A stretch of 6,778 nucleotides of DNA from JAWVZU01 sp033722075. GTDB lineage: Bacteria > Pseudomonadota > Gammaproteobacteria > Xanthomonadales > SZUA-38. The notes beneath the pieces are model-generated. The model worked only from the letters and a program-made list of their open reading frames with translations. It was not told the origin of the DNA and did no database searches. Location: positions 1 through 6,778 of the forward strand of contig JAWVZU010000218.1 in the NCBI GenBank assembly GCA_033722075.1, in the 5' to 3' direction. The position numbers were made by a program, and so were the translations under genes. Shown here in pieces: positions 1 to 6,064 of this stretch. Numbering within the stretch: the first letter of the stretch is position 1; every line of letters starts with the position of its first letter.

Positions 1-1
1 A

Positions 2-421
2 CCGGATTCCGTTGCGAACGCAGCCAACCTGAGCGCCCTGATATACCACTCGGTGCCGGATTTGAACTGGGCCGGGTTCTATTTCCACGATGGAACCGAA
101 CTCGTCGTCGGGCCGTTCCAGGGCCTGCCGGCCTGCGTCCGAATTCCCATGGGCAAGGGGGTCTGCGGAACTGCTGCGGCGTCTCGAGAGACCCAGGTCG
201 TCGAGGACGTCGACGCCTTTCCCGGCCACATTGCCTGCGATGCGGCATCCAGGTCCGAGATCGTCGTGCCGATCGTCGTGCATGACCGGTTGGTCGGCGT
301 CCTGGACATAGACAGCCCAATCCCCGGCCGCTTCGACGAAGACGACCGAGTTGGGATTGAAGGCCTCGCGGCTGCCTATGCGCGAAGCCTCGAGAGCGTG
401 AACGAAGGAGGAGCGAGATGA
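2..421 (+). CDS. msrC: Free methionine-(R)-sulfoxide reductase (GAF-domain fRMsr), 5' end missing
   Basis: The product reduces the R epimer of free methionine sulfoxide to methionine in the cytosol, normally with thioredoxin, as part of oxidative-damage repair. The reading frame is open from base 2 (PDSVANAANLSALIYHSVPD), so the true start lies upstream. The GTG at 53 is internal, because the residues before it already match the family. The three conserved cysteines are in ACVRIP, GVCGTA and HIACDAASRSEIVVP, spaced 10 and 24 residues apart as in E. coli YebR/MsrC (Cys84, Cys94, Cys118). The C-terminal GVLDIDSP and GRFDEDD motifs are also typical. The last Cys is the expected catalytic residue. 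The stop codon overlaps the next ATG (ATGA), which implies translational coupling. Recognition is from memory of the family and is strong. Confidence 0.93.
   Translation, partial: PDSVANAANLSALIYHSVPDLNWAGFYFHDGTELVVGPFQGLPACVRIPMGKGVCGTAAASRETQVVEDVDAFPGHIACDAASRSEIVVPIVVHDRLVGVLDIDSPIPGRFDEDDRVGIEGLAAAYARSLESVNEGGAR
405..412 (+). promoter_or_regulatory. Strong Shine-Dalgarno for the small downstream gene
   Basis: AAGGAGGA lies five bases before the ATG at 418 and inside the last codons of the methionine sulfoxide reductase gene. It is close to a full anti-16S match. It fixes the start of the small gene and argues that this short overlapping reading frame is really translated. Confidence 0.7.
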
Positions 422-687
422 ATGGTCTGATATTTTTGGCGGCAACCCTCGCCGCCGGCTCGACGCAATGGGATACGGCGCCGACCGTGAAGCTGGAGGC
501 CGAGGTTCAGGTGGTCCTGGAAACGGAGGCTGATGCGTCCACCAAGCGCCGTGCGCCCGGCATCGAAATCGTCGAAATCCCGGAGCAACCGCCGTTGGTC
601 GCCGAGAGGCAGCCTGATGGATCGATTGTTCTCCGGCACCGTCGTCTGGATCCTCCCGAGAATTCCGACGAGGAGGTCGAACAATGA
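418..687 (+). CDS. Small hypothetical protein (89 aa), possible export signal
   Basis: I do not recognise a family. The start is supported by a near-perfect Shine-Dalgarno and by ATGA overlap with the gene before it. It also ends in an ATGA overlap with the protease gene after it. The first 14 residues (MNGLIFLAATLAAG) are hydrophobic and could be a short signal sequence or membrane segment, but they carry no positive charge at the N terminus, so this is uncertain. The middle holds a proline- and valine-rich stretch (IEIVEIPEQPPLVAERQ) followed by PDGSIVLRHRRL, and the tail is acidic (ENSDEEVEQ). There is no mature cysteine and no metal or catalytic motif. Sitting between a reductase and a secreted protease with coupled translation, it could be an accessory to the protease (chaperone, propeptide-like inhibitor or anchor). 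That role is inference only. Confidence 0.72.
   Translation: MNGLIFLAATLAAGSTQWDTAPTVKLEAEVQVVLETEADASTKRRAPGIEIVEIPEQPPLVAERQPDGSIVLRHRRLDPPENSDEEVEQ
671..677 (+). promoter_or_regulatory. Shine-Dalgarno for the secreted metalloprotease
   Basis: AGGAGGT lies six bases before the ATG at 684, within the coding end of the small upstream gene. It sets the start at the residue that begins a clean signal peptide (MKRLGFLAVL). Confidence 0.7.
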
Positions 688-2936
688 AACGCCTTGGCTT
701 CCTTGCTGTTCTTGCGTGGCTCCCCCTGACCGTACTTGCCCAGTCCGAAATCGGCGACGGGACTCGTCAGGGGCTTGCTCTGCCTGATGTGGCCGAGGGC
801 TCGGCCAGCATCAGCGCGCCGTTTTTCTTCGACGTACCCGCCGGTGTTCGCTCATTCTCCGTTGGGCTGACGGACATCGGGGCCAACGACCGAAACATCG
901 ACCTGCTGCTGAAGGCTGATGATCCCTTCTCTTTCGAGGGCGAGGTCAGCTTCGACAGCCTGATCAATGCCTCGGATTACTACGCGATCAGTCAGTCACC
1001 GGAAGATGTGATCGTTGTTCAGGATTCCACTTCGCCGGCGGCTCCCGGCCGGCGCTGGTATATCGCCTTCATCATCTTCGGGGGTGAAGGGGGCGAGGTC
1101 GGTCTGTCCCTGGACTTCAATCGCGGTGAGCCGGCTGCGGCCAGTTTCCTGATCGATTTTGAAAACTCCAACGGAAACGAGGACTGTGACGTGGCTCCGT
1201 GGAACGACACCACGGCGTTCACACCTGTCGGCGGCAATTCGGCGACAACCCTTGGCGAAGCGCGGCGCAACGCAATGATCGAGGCCGCCAGCATCGTTGC
1301 AGCCGAACTGTTCAGCCCGGTGCCGATTCGCGTGGAGGCCTGCTGGGAATCGGGCGAGGTCCAGGGTGATGCGGTTGCCGTCGCAAACGGTCGCCCTGCG
1401 TTTGCCGCGGCCAACACGCCGGGTCTTTCCAAGCAGGACGTGCTCTATCCGAAGTCCATTTCCGAGCGCTTGGCCGGGACAGACTTCTGCGGCCTGGACC
1501 CGGGTGGTTCGACCGGCTGCGAGGAGTCGGACCTGGTCATCTTCTTCAATGTCGATGTGGATGGCGGCGTACTTGGCGATACGCGTTGGTACTATGGGCT
1601 TTCGTCGCAGGGCGGTTCCTCGAACGATCTGGATTTTGTTCAGGTCGCCGCTCATGAACTTTCCCATGGACTCGGCTACACGACACTGATCGACGAAGAT
1701 GGCTCGTTGAACACCGGCGGTCAGGGGCAGACCCTGAGTGATTCGTTCCTCGAGCGTCTCGTGGACGTACGTTCAGGTACTGCCACGCCGCTTCTGGATC
1801 TGGCCAGCGACGCTGATCGGGCCGCGGCGCTGGTGTCGGGGAATGGGTTGGAGTGGACCGGTCTCGAGTCATCCATCAGCAGCCTCAACACCCGCGCCAC
1901 CCAGGGCGACAGCTATATCCGGATGTACGCGCCAAATCCCTACGAAGGCGGCTCGTCGACGACGCACCTTTCGCTGGATTATTGCGATCTGATGATCCCG
2001 CGTGGCGTCGAGGGCTGCGAAGAGGGCTTCCGGAGCCTTGGACTGACCCGCGCCATGCTGAACGAAGTCGGTTGGTCGCCTGGACCCGTCGATCCGCCGT
2101 TTCTCGGCCAGATGTTCGATCAGGCCCGAACGGGACACGGGTTCGAGTTCCAGGAAGGCGGGGTCATCGACGGTCGGACCAGTTACGTGCTGACCTTCTA
2201 TTCCTTCGACAACAGCGGCCGGGCCGAGTGGTACCAGTCGCAGGGTTTCATGGACAACGGCGTCTTCTTCGGGGACCGGGAGATTTTCCGGTCGGTGTTC
2301 GGGACCGAAAATGGCCTGGAGGAGTTCACCTTCGATTCCGGTCGTTCGCCTCCGCAGCAACCTGCGTCGGGCCATCGTGGTCACGTCGTGCTCTCGTTCA
2401 ATGATCCCGAGAATCACCCGGCTTGCAACGACGGCGTCAACCGAAGCTCGGCCGATCAGCTTGCGGTGCTGCAATGGATCATCAACAACGATGTTCAGGA
2501 GTGGTGCGTGGAACCGATCGCGCCGGCGGCCGCTCGGCCCACCACGGATATCGCAGGGCTTTATTTCGCTCCCAGCGACATCGGTTGGGGCTTCTCGGTG
2601 GAGAACATCCTGCAAGGTGATGGAACGACGCTGCTGTTCGTCCTGGCCTATGTATATGCCGATGACGGCACACCCGTCTGGTTCTTCGGTCTGGCCTCTG
2701 ATTTCGTTCCGGGCCAACCGATCGATGTCGAGATGTTTCAGCGAGATGCCTTCGCGCGAACCCAGACCGGTAGCCTCGATGACGTGGATGATCGCTCGGC
2801 CGGCACGCTGACGCTGACCATCAATAGCGACGGGACCGGAACGGCCGATATCGACGTGGCCTACCGGGAAGGCGGCGCCAATGCCGGTGACTGGGTGAGA
2901 GACGTCAACATTTCGCGTCTGACCGTCGGTCGCTGA
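684..2936 (+). CDS. Secreted zinc metalloprotease, HELSHGLGY type, with PPC-like and paired C-terminal beta domains
   Basis: This is a predicted exported endopeptidase of 750 residues. Residues 1-19 form a signal peptide (MKRLGFLAVL...VLA, cut before QSE). Residues about 32-146 look like a bacterial pre-peptidase C-terminal (PPC) beta domain. The catalytic region, about 150-465, holds H324-E325-x-x-H328 in HELSHGLGYTT. The usual metzincin third His three residues after the Gly is absent (Thr334). A leishmanolysin-like solution is suggested by His428 in STTHLSLDY followed by DLMIP with Met437 as Met-turn, then MLNEVGW, an ending common in this protease group. Two related beta domains follow, from about 475 (GQMFDQARTGHGF) and about 625 (GLYFAPSDIGWGF). 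Eight cysteines, all outside the signal peptide, fit disulfides in a secreted protein. Substrate is unknown. Translation is probably coupled to the small gene before it (ATGA). The protease call is firm; the exact MEROPS family is not. Confidence 0.87.
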   Translation: MKRLGFLAVLAWLPLTVLAQSEIGDGTRQGLALPDVAEGSASISAPFFFDVPAGVRSFSVGLTDIGANDRNIDLLLKADDPFSFEGEVSFDSLINASDYYAISQSPEDVIVVQDSTSPAAPGRRWYIAFIIFGGEGGEVGLSLDFNRGEPAAASFLIDFENSNGNEDCDVAPWNDTTAFTPVGGNSATTLGEARRNAMIEAASIVAAELFSPVPIRVEACWESGEVQGDAVAVANGRPAFAAANTPGLSKQDVLYPKSISERLAGTDFCGLDPGGSTGCEESDLVIFFNVDVDGGVLGDTRWYYGLSSQGGSSNDLDFVQVAAHELSHGLGYTTLIDEDGSLNTGGQGQTLSDSFLERLVDVRSGTATPLLDLASDADRAAALVSGNGLEWTGLESSISSLNTRATQGDSYIRMYAPNPYEGGSSTTHLSLDYCDLMIPRGVEGCEEGFRSLGLTRAMLNEVGWSPGPVDPPFLGQMFDQARTGHGFEFQEGGVIDGRTSYVLTFYSFDNSGRAEWYQSQGFMDNGVFFGDREIFRSVFGTENGLEEFTFDSGRSPPQQPASGHRGHVVLSFNDPENHPACNDGVNRSSADQLAVLQWIINNDVQEWCVEPIAPAAARPTTDIAGLYFAPSDIGWGFSVENILQGDGTTLLFVLAYVYADDGTPVWFFGLASDFVPGQPIDVEMFQRDAFARTQTGSLDDVDDRSAGTLTLTINSDGTGTADIDVAYREGGANAGDWVRDVNISRLTVGR

Positions 2937-2942
2937 CGGCTG

Positions 2943-3100
2943 CCCCCCTCACCCCAAACCCCTCTCCCCTTCAGGGGCGAGGGGCTTCCCCCCTGTCTTC
3001 TCCGAGACGGGAGAAGGGTTCTTGTCTCCCTCTCTCCGACCCGGGGAGAAGTGTTTCTAGTCTCCCCTCTCCGCTCTGGGGAGAGGGGCTGGGGGTGAGG
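2943..3100. repeat. Compound palindromic (REP-like) repeat between convergent genes
   Basis: The outer arms at 2947-2969 and 3078-3100 are inverted copies of each other, matching at 21 of 23 positions (core CCTCACCCC / GGGGTGAGG plus CCCCTCTCCCC). The 108 bases between hold further hairpins. Bases 2959-2969 pair with 2974-2984 across a 4-base loop, with one mismatch. Bases 2997-3003 pair perfectly with 3010-3016 (CTTCTCC/GGAGAAG). A weaker hairpin lies at about 3030-3050. The inside also reads as three imperfect direct copies of a TGTCT...GGGAGAAG unit starting near 2994, 3023 and 3059. The element fills the gap from the protease stop (2936) to the aminopeptidase stop (3107), so it could act as a bidirectional terminator or mRNA stabiliser. 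None of the hairpins is followed by a clear T-run, so this is not a textbook intrinsic terminator. I believe similar CCCCTCACCCC repeats are dispersed in related genomes. Confidence 0.8.
3064..3088. terminator. Perfect 9-bp hairpin, possible terminator for the convergent genes
   Basis: CCCCTCTCC at 3064-3072 pairs without mismatch to GGAGAGGGG at 3080-3088 across a 7-base loop. It sits 18 bases past the stop codon of the minus-strand aminopeptidase. No T-tract follows on either strand, so termination is plausible from stem strength and position only. The same right arm could instead pair with the distant outer arm at 2947-2969, giving two mutually exclusive folds. Confidence 0.4.
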
Positions 3101-3106
3101 TGCCGA

Positions 3107-4456
3107 TCAACCGCGGTAGCGGCGCTCCAGCATCGAGTAGATCGCCCGCAGGCCCTGGGCTTCTCCGCCCGCAGGCCGACCCGGCTTGGCATTCGGGGTC
3201 CAGGCATAGACATCGAGATGGCACCAGGGGATCCCCTGGCCCACGAAGCGCTGCAGGAACAGGGCCGCGGTAATCGATCCGCCCATCGGTGTCGACCCGC
3301 TATTCGAGACGTCGGCGATGGGCGTGTTGATCAGCTCCTCGTATTCGGGGAACAGCGGCATGCGCCACAGCGGATCTTCCACCCGATCGGCGGCCTTGAG
3401 ACAGGCTGAAGCGACCTTGTCATCGTTGCAGTAGATCGGCGGCAGGTCCGGACCCAATGCGATCCGGGCCGCGCCTGTGAGCGTTGCAAAATCGATCATG
3501 AGATCGGGCTCCCACTCGCTGCCGTAGGCGAGCGCATCGGACAAAACAACGCGGCCCTCCGCATCGGTATTGCCGATCTCCACGCTCTTGCCGGCGCGAG
3601 TCGGGATGATGTCACCGGGGCGATAGGCGTTTCCGGCAATTGCGTTCTCCACCGCCGGGATCAGGACCTTGAGACGCACCGGCAGCTCCAGCGCCATGAT
3701 GAGTCCGGCCAGCCCCAGCACGTGCGCCGCGCCGCCCATGTCCTTCTTCATCAGGCGCATGCCCGAGGCGCCCTTGATGTTCAGACCGCCGGAATCGAAG
3801 CAGACGCCCTTGCCGACCAGCGCGAGCCGCGGATCGCTGTCCTTGCCCCAGTTGAGCTCGATCAGCCGGGGCGCGCGCTCGGCGGCCCGCCCGACCGCGT
3901 GGATAGCCGGAAAGTTCTCCTCCAGCAGGCGCTCACCGACGATGGTTTGACCCGTTCCGCCATGCGCTTCCGCCAGTTCGACTGCCGCGTCGGCAAGCTG
4001 CTCGGGACCCATGTCCTCGCTCGGCGTGTTGACCAGGTCACGCACCCGGTAGCAGGCGTCGACCGTAGCCTCGAAGCGCGTCTTCGAATCGGCCGAAATC
4101 AGCAATTCGGCGGCGGCCTTGGCCTCCTTGTAGCGGTCGAAGCGATAGGCGCCCAGCCGATAACCCAGCGCCATGCGCTCGACCTGCGGATCGCACCAGT
4201 CTTCGTCCAGCTCCAGCTGACCCTTGAAAGTCTGATTCGCCAGGTGGGCGATACTGTAGAGACTGCGCTTGTCCCCCACACCGCAGAGAATTCGCCGCTG
4301 ACCGCCGTTGGCTGCCGGCAGCATCACCCAGGTCCCCGCGGATCCGTCGAACCCGTTGGCGCGGACCCAATCGCGCGTTTCGGGCGGCTGTTCCGCTTCG
4401 AAAGTCTCGAATTCCTTGCGGGTCAGCGTCTTGATCCGAATGGTCGGGTCACTCAT
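3107..4456 (-). CDS. M17 (leucyl aminopeptidase family) metallopeptidase
   Basis: This is a predicted cytosolic two-metal aminopeptidase that removes N-terminal residues from peptides; M17 enzymes are typically hexamers. In the 449-residue product the metal and catalytic residues are Lys216, Asp221, Lys228 (VGKGVCFDSGGLNIKG), Asp239 (MKKDMGG), and Asp298, Glu300, Arg302 in the NTDAEGR signature. Their offsets (+5, +12, +23, +82, +84, +86 from the first Lys) are identical to those of E. coli PepA. The N-terminal domain (about 1-140) is shorter than in PepA (503 aa) and not PepA-like, so it is better called a second M17 type than PepA itself. I chose the ATG at 4456 (MSDPTIRIKT) because GGAG (4466-4463) lies six bases upstream. 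Opening the frame back to 4588 would add 44 residues that look like non-coding sequence. It is convergent with the protease gene and divergent from the next gene. Confidence 0.95.
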   Translation of the reverse strand: MSDPTIRIKTLTRKEFETFEAEQPPETRDWVRANGFDGSAGTWVMLPAANGGQRRILCGVGDKRSLYSIAHLANQTFKGQLELDEDWCDPQVERMALGYRLGAYRFDRYKEAKAAAELLISADSKTRFEATVDACYRVRDLVNTPSEDMGPEQLADAAVELAEAHGGTGQTIVGERLLEENFPAIHAVGRAAERAPRLIELNWGKDSDPRLALVGKGVCFDSGGLNIKGASGMRLMKKDMGGAAHVLGLAGLIMALELPVRLKVLIPAVENAIAGNAYRPGDIIPTRAGKSVEIGNTDAEGRVVLSDALAYGSEWEPDLMIDFATLTGAARIALGPDLPPIYCNDDKVASACLKAADRVEDPLWRMPLFPEYEELINTPIADVSNSGSTPMGGSITAALFLQRFVGQGIPWCHLDVYAWTPNAKPGRPAGGEAQGLRAIYSMLERRYRG

Positions 4457-4482
4457 GGCGGTCTCCGTTGATCGAAAGCTGC

Positions 4483-4510
4483 ATGATACTGACTGAATGG
4501 CCGATGGCAC
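4483..4510 (-). promoter_or_regulatory. Candidate sigma-70-like promoter for the aminopeptidase gene
   Basis: On the minus strand GTGCCA (4510-4505, 4 of 6 to TTGACA), a 16-base spacer and TATCAT (4488-4483, 5 of 6 to TATAAT) would start a transcript near 4476, about 20 bases before the ATG at 4456, leaving room for the Shine-Dalgarno at 4466-4463. This is a pattern match in a short divergent region, without experimental support. I found no equally good match on the plus strand for the divergent gene. Confidence 0.35.
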
Positions 4511-4522
4511 ATGCGCAGCATG
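4510..4522. promoter_or_regulatory. Small perfect inverted repeat in the divergent intergenic region
   Basis: CATGC-GCA-GCATG is a perfect 5+5 inverted repeat with a 3-base centre. It touches the candidate -35 box of the aminopeptidase promoter and lies about 50 bases before the start of the divergent protease gene. It could be an operator for either gene. It is short enough to occur by chance, so confidence is low. Confidence 0.2.
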
Positions 4523-4571
4523 CTCGATTCCGGTCTCCTGAGGCGTTGTGTTGTTCCACGGGGTGGATTTC

Positions 4572-5978
4572 TTGAAGCGAGCCGTCACAAGCTGCGTGCT
4601 CTTGCTCGCCGTTGCCGGATCGGCTGCGGCCGACTATCTGGTCCGCTACGATCCGCTGGACCGGGCACTCTACGTGCGCGCCTGTTTCGCCCCGGGTGGT
4701 TCGCTGCGTCTCCGGGCTGCGGACCGGGATGCTGCCCGCTTCCTGATTTTTGCCCGGGGCCCGGGTGATCGGTGGATCCGCAACGTTCGGCACGGCTTCT
4801 GGCTTCCCGCTTCGGAGCGCCGCCGATGTATTCGTTACGGGGTAGATCTCGCCAGGGCCGCGGATCCCGGTAGCCTGCGGCGGGCCTATCGGGTGGGCGA
4901 GTCTTTCATCGTGTGGTCCGGGACCTGGCTGTGGCGTGCTCCCGGCGACGCGGGCGACGAGGTCATCATTCATCATCCCGAGCATTTCGGGATTTCGGCG
5001 CCCTGGGAACTGCTTTCCCGGGCAAAGGAGAAGACCGTCTACCGCCTGGATGCGACCCCGGCCAGCTGGAACAACCTGGTGGCCATCGGGCCCTTCGAGC
5101 CCTACCTCCAGCCGGCGGCCGGCAGCGCGCTGAGAGTGGCGATCCTGAACGGCGACCCGCCCGCCGATCCATGGAAGATCCGCCGCTGGCTCGAAGGCGC
5201 AGCGCGATCCGTCGGCTCGGTCTACGGCTCCATGCCGCTGGAGTCGGCCCAGGTCCTGGTCGTGCCCATCGGGCGCGGCCGTGAGCCGGTGCCCTGGGCG
5301 CAGGTGCGGCGCGGCGGCGGGACGGCGGTTCATCTGTTCATCAACCAGGAAGAACCGCTCGAAGCTTTCATGGACGACTGGACCGCGGCCCACGAGTTCA
5401 GCCACCTGCTGCACCCTTTCCTCGGCGCAAGCGGACGCTGGCTGGCCGAGGGGCTTGCCAGCTACTACCAGAACATCGGACGGGCCCGGGCCGGCCTCCT
5501 GAGCGACCGCGCTGCCTGGGAGAAACTCCATGCCGGTTTCCGCCGCGGTCAGAAAAACACCGGCTCACTCACCTTGCGTCAGGCCAACAAGCGGATGCAC
5601 GACGAGCGCAAGTACATGCGGGTGTATTGGAGCGGTGCCGCCTATGCCCTGGCCACCGATGTTGAACTCCGCCTCTATCACGGAACGTCGCTGGACGAGG
5701 TGCTTGCCGCGTTTCGCAAGGAGCACCTGCCCGCGCAGCGCTTGTGGGATCTCAAGGAGTTCCTGGCCGAGCTCGATCGGATCAGCGAGACGGGCGTCTT
5801 TCTTCGCAATTACAACGAGGTCATCGACTCGAGGTCCTTTCCCGACCTGACCGCCACCTATCGAGCGCTCGGCATCAAGGCCGCGGACGATCAACTCTAC
5901 CTGGGGCATTCGCCCGACGCGGTCGCCCTGCGGCGGGAACTGGTCGAACCCGTCGCCATCATCCTGTCTCGGAATTAG
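4572..5978 (+). CDS. Exported gluzincin zinc peptidase (Peptidase MA / M61-like)
   Basis: This is a predicted secreted or periplasmic zinc peptidase of 468 residues. The TTG at 4572 gives a clean signal peptide (MKRAVTSCVLLLAVAGSAAA, cut before DYL) and has a GGGGTGG stretch upstream. A GTG at 4548 in the same frame would add eight residues and blunt the n-region, but cannot be excluded. The zinc site is H274-E275-F-S-H278, with Glu293 in RWLAEGLASYYQ as third ligand, the gluzincin arrangement. The spacer of 14 residues is shorter than the 18 typical of M1. Downstream, Tyr352 in VYWSGAAYALATDVELR and then TSLDEVLAAF resemble the C-terminal part of M61/MA catalytic domains, where a Tyr helps stabilise the transition state. 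The region from about 22 to 180 is an N-terminal domain I do not recognise. Two mature cysteines (RACFAP and RRRCIR) could form a disulfide. It is divergent from the M17 gene. Substrate is unknown. Confidence 0.85.
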   Translation: MKRAVTSCVLLLAVAGSAAADYLVRYDPLDRALYVRACFAPGGSLRLRAADRDAARFLIFARGPGDRWIRNVRHGFWLPASERRRCIRYGVDLARAADPGSLRRAYRVGESFIVWSGTWLWRAPGDAGDEVIIHHPEHFGISAPWELLSRAKEKTVYRLDATPASWNNLVAIGPFEPYLQPAAGSALRVAILNGDPPADPWKIRRWLEGAARSVGSVYGSMPLESAQVLVVPIGRGREPVPWAQVRRGGGTAVHLFINQEEPLEAFMDDWTAAHEFSHLLHPFLGASGRWLAEGLASYYQNIGRARAGLLSDRAAWEKLHAGFRRGQKNTGSLTLRQANKRMHDERKYMRVYWSGAAYALATDVELRLYHGTSLDEVLAAFRKEHLPAQRLWDLKEFLAELDRISETGVFLRNYNEVIDSRSFPDLTATYRALGIKAADDQLYLGHSPDAVALRRELVEPVAIILSRN

Positions 5979-6064
5979 CCCGGTCCTGCAGGGCAAGCCG
6001 ATCCCGGGAATACCCTCCGCGGCAACCCGTTGGTAAGCTCCGCCTTTTTCCAGCGGGAATGGCC

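Noticed and set aside
53..55. GTG at 53 as start of the methionine sulfoxide reductase
   Set aside because: In-frame codons before it already encode family-like sequence (NLSALIYHSVPDLNW), so the gene begins upstream of the window.
996..2717. Minus-strand open frames at 996-1667 and 1869-2717 opposite the 750-residue protease
   Set aside because: No family resemblance, Arg/Gly/Ala-rich composition, and complete overlap with a well-supported secreted protease. They follow from strong G/C bias at third codon positions.
2943..3100. Repeat region as a CRISPR array or insertion sequence end
   Set aside because: There are no regularly spaced identical repeats with unique spacers, no Cas gene and no transposase; the copies are palindromic and degenerate.
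3722..4471. Plus-strand open frame of about 249 codons opposite the M17 gene
   Set aside because: The minus strand encodes all conserved M17 residues at exact spacing; the plus-strand product has no motif and a shadow-like composition.
4457..4588. N-terminal extension of the M17 protein to the upstream start at 4588
   Set aside because: The extra 44 residues (beginning MTARFKKSTPW) do not resemble a domain or signal peptide, they would overlap the divergent gene's start, and the ATG at 4456 has a well-placed GGAG.
4449..5531. Long minus-strand open frame (about 360 codons) opposite the gluzincin gene
   Set aside because: Its translation is rich in Gly, Arg, Pro, His and Gln with no recognisable motif, and it lies antisense to a gene with a zinc site and signal peptide. 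It also overlaps the real start of the M17 gene in another frame. It is a GC-rich shadow.
6036..6058. CCGC-CTTTTTCCA-GCGG as a terminator after the gluzincin gene
   Set aside because: The stem is only four base pairs and the T-run is in the loop instead of following the stem.
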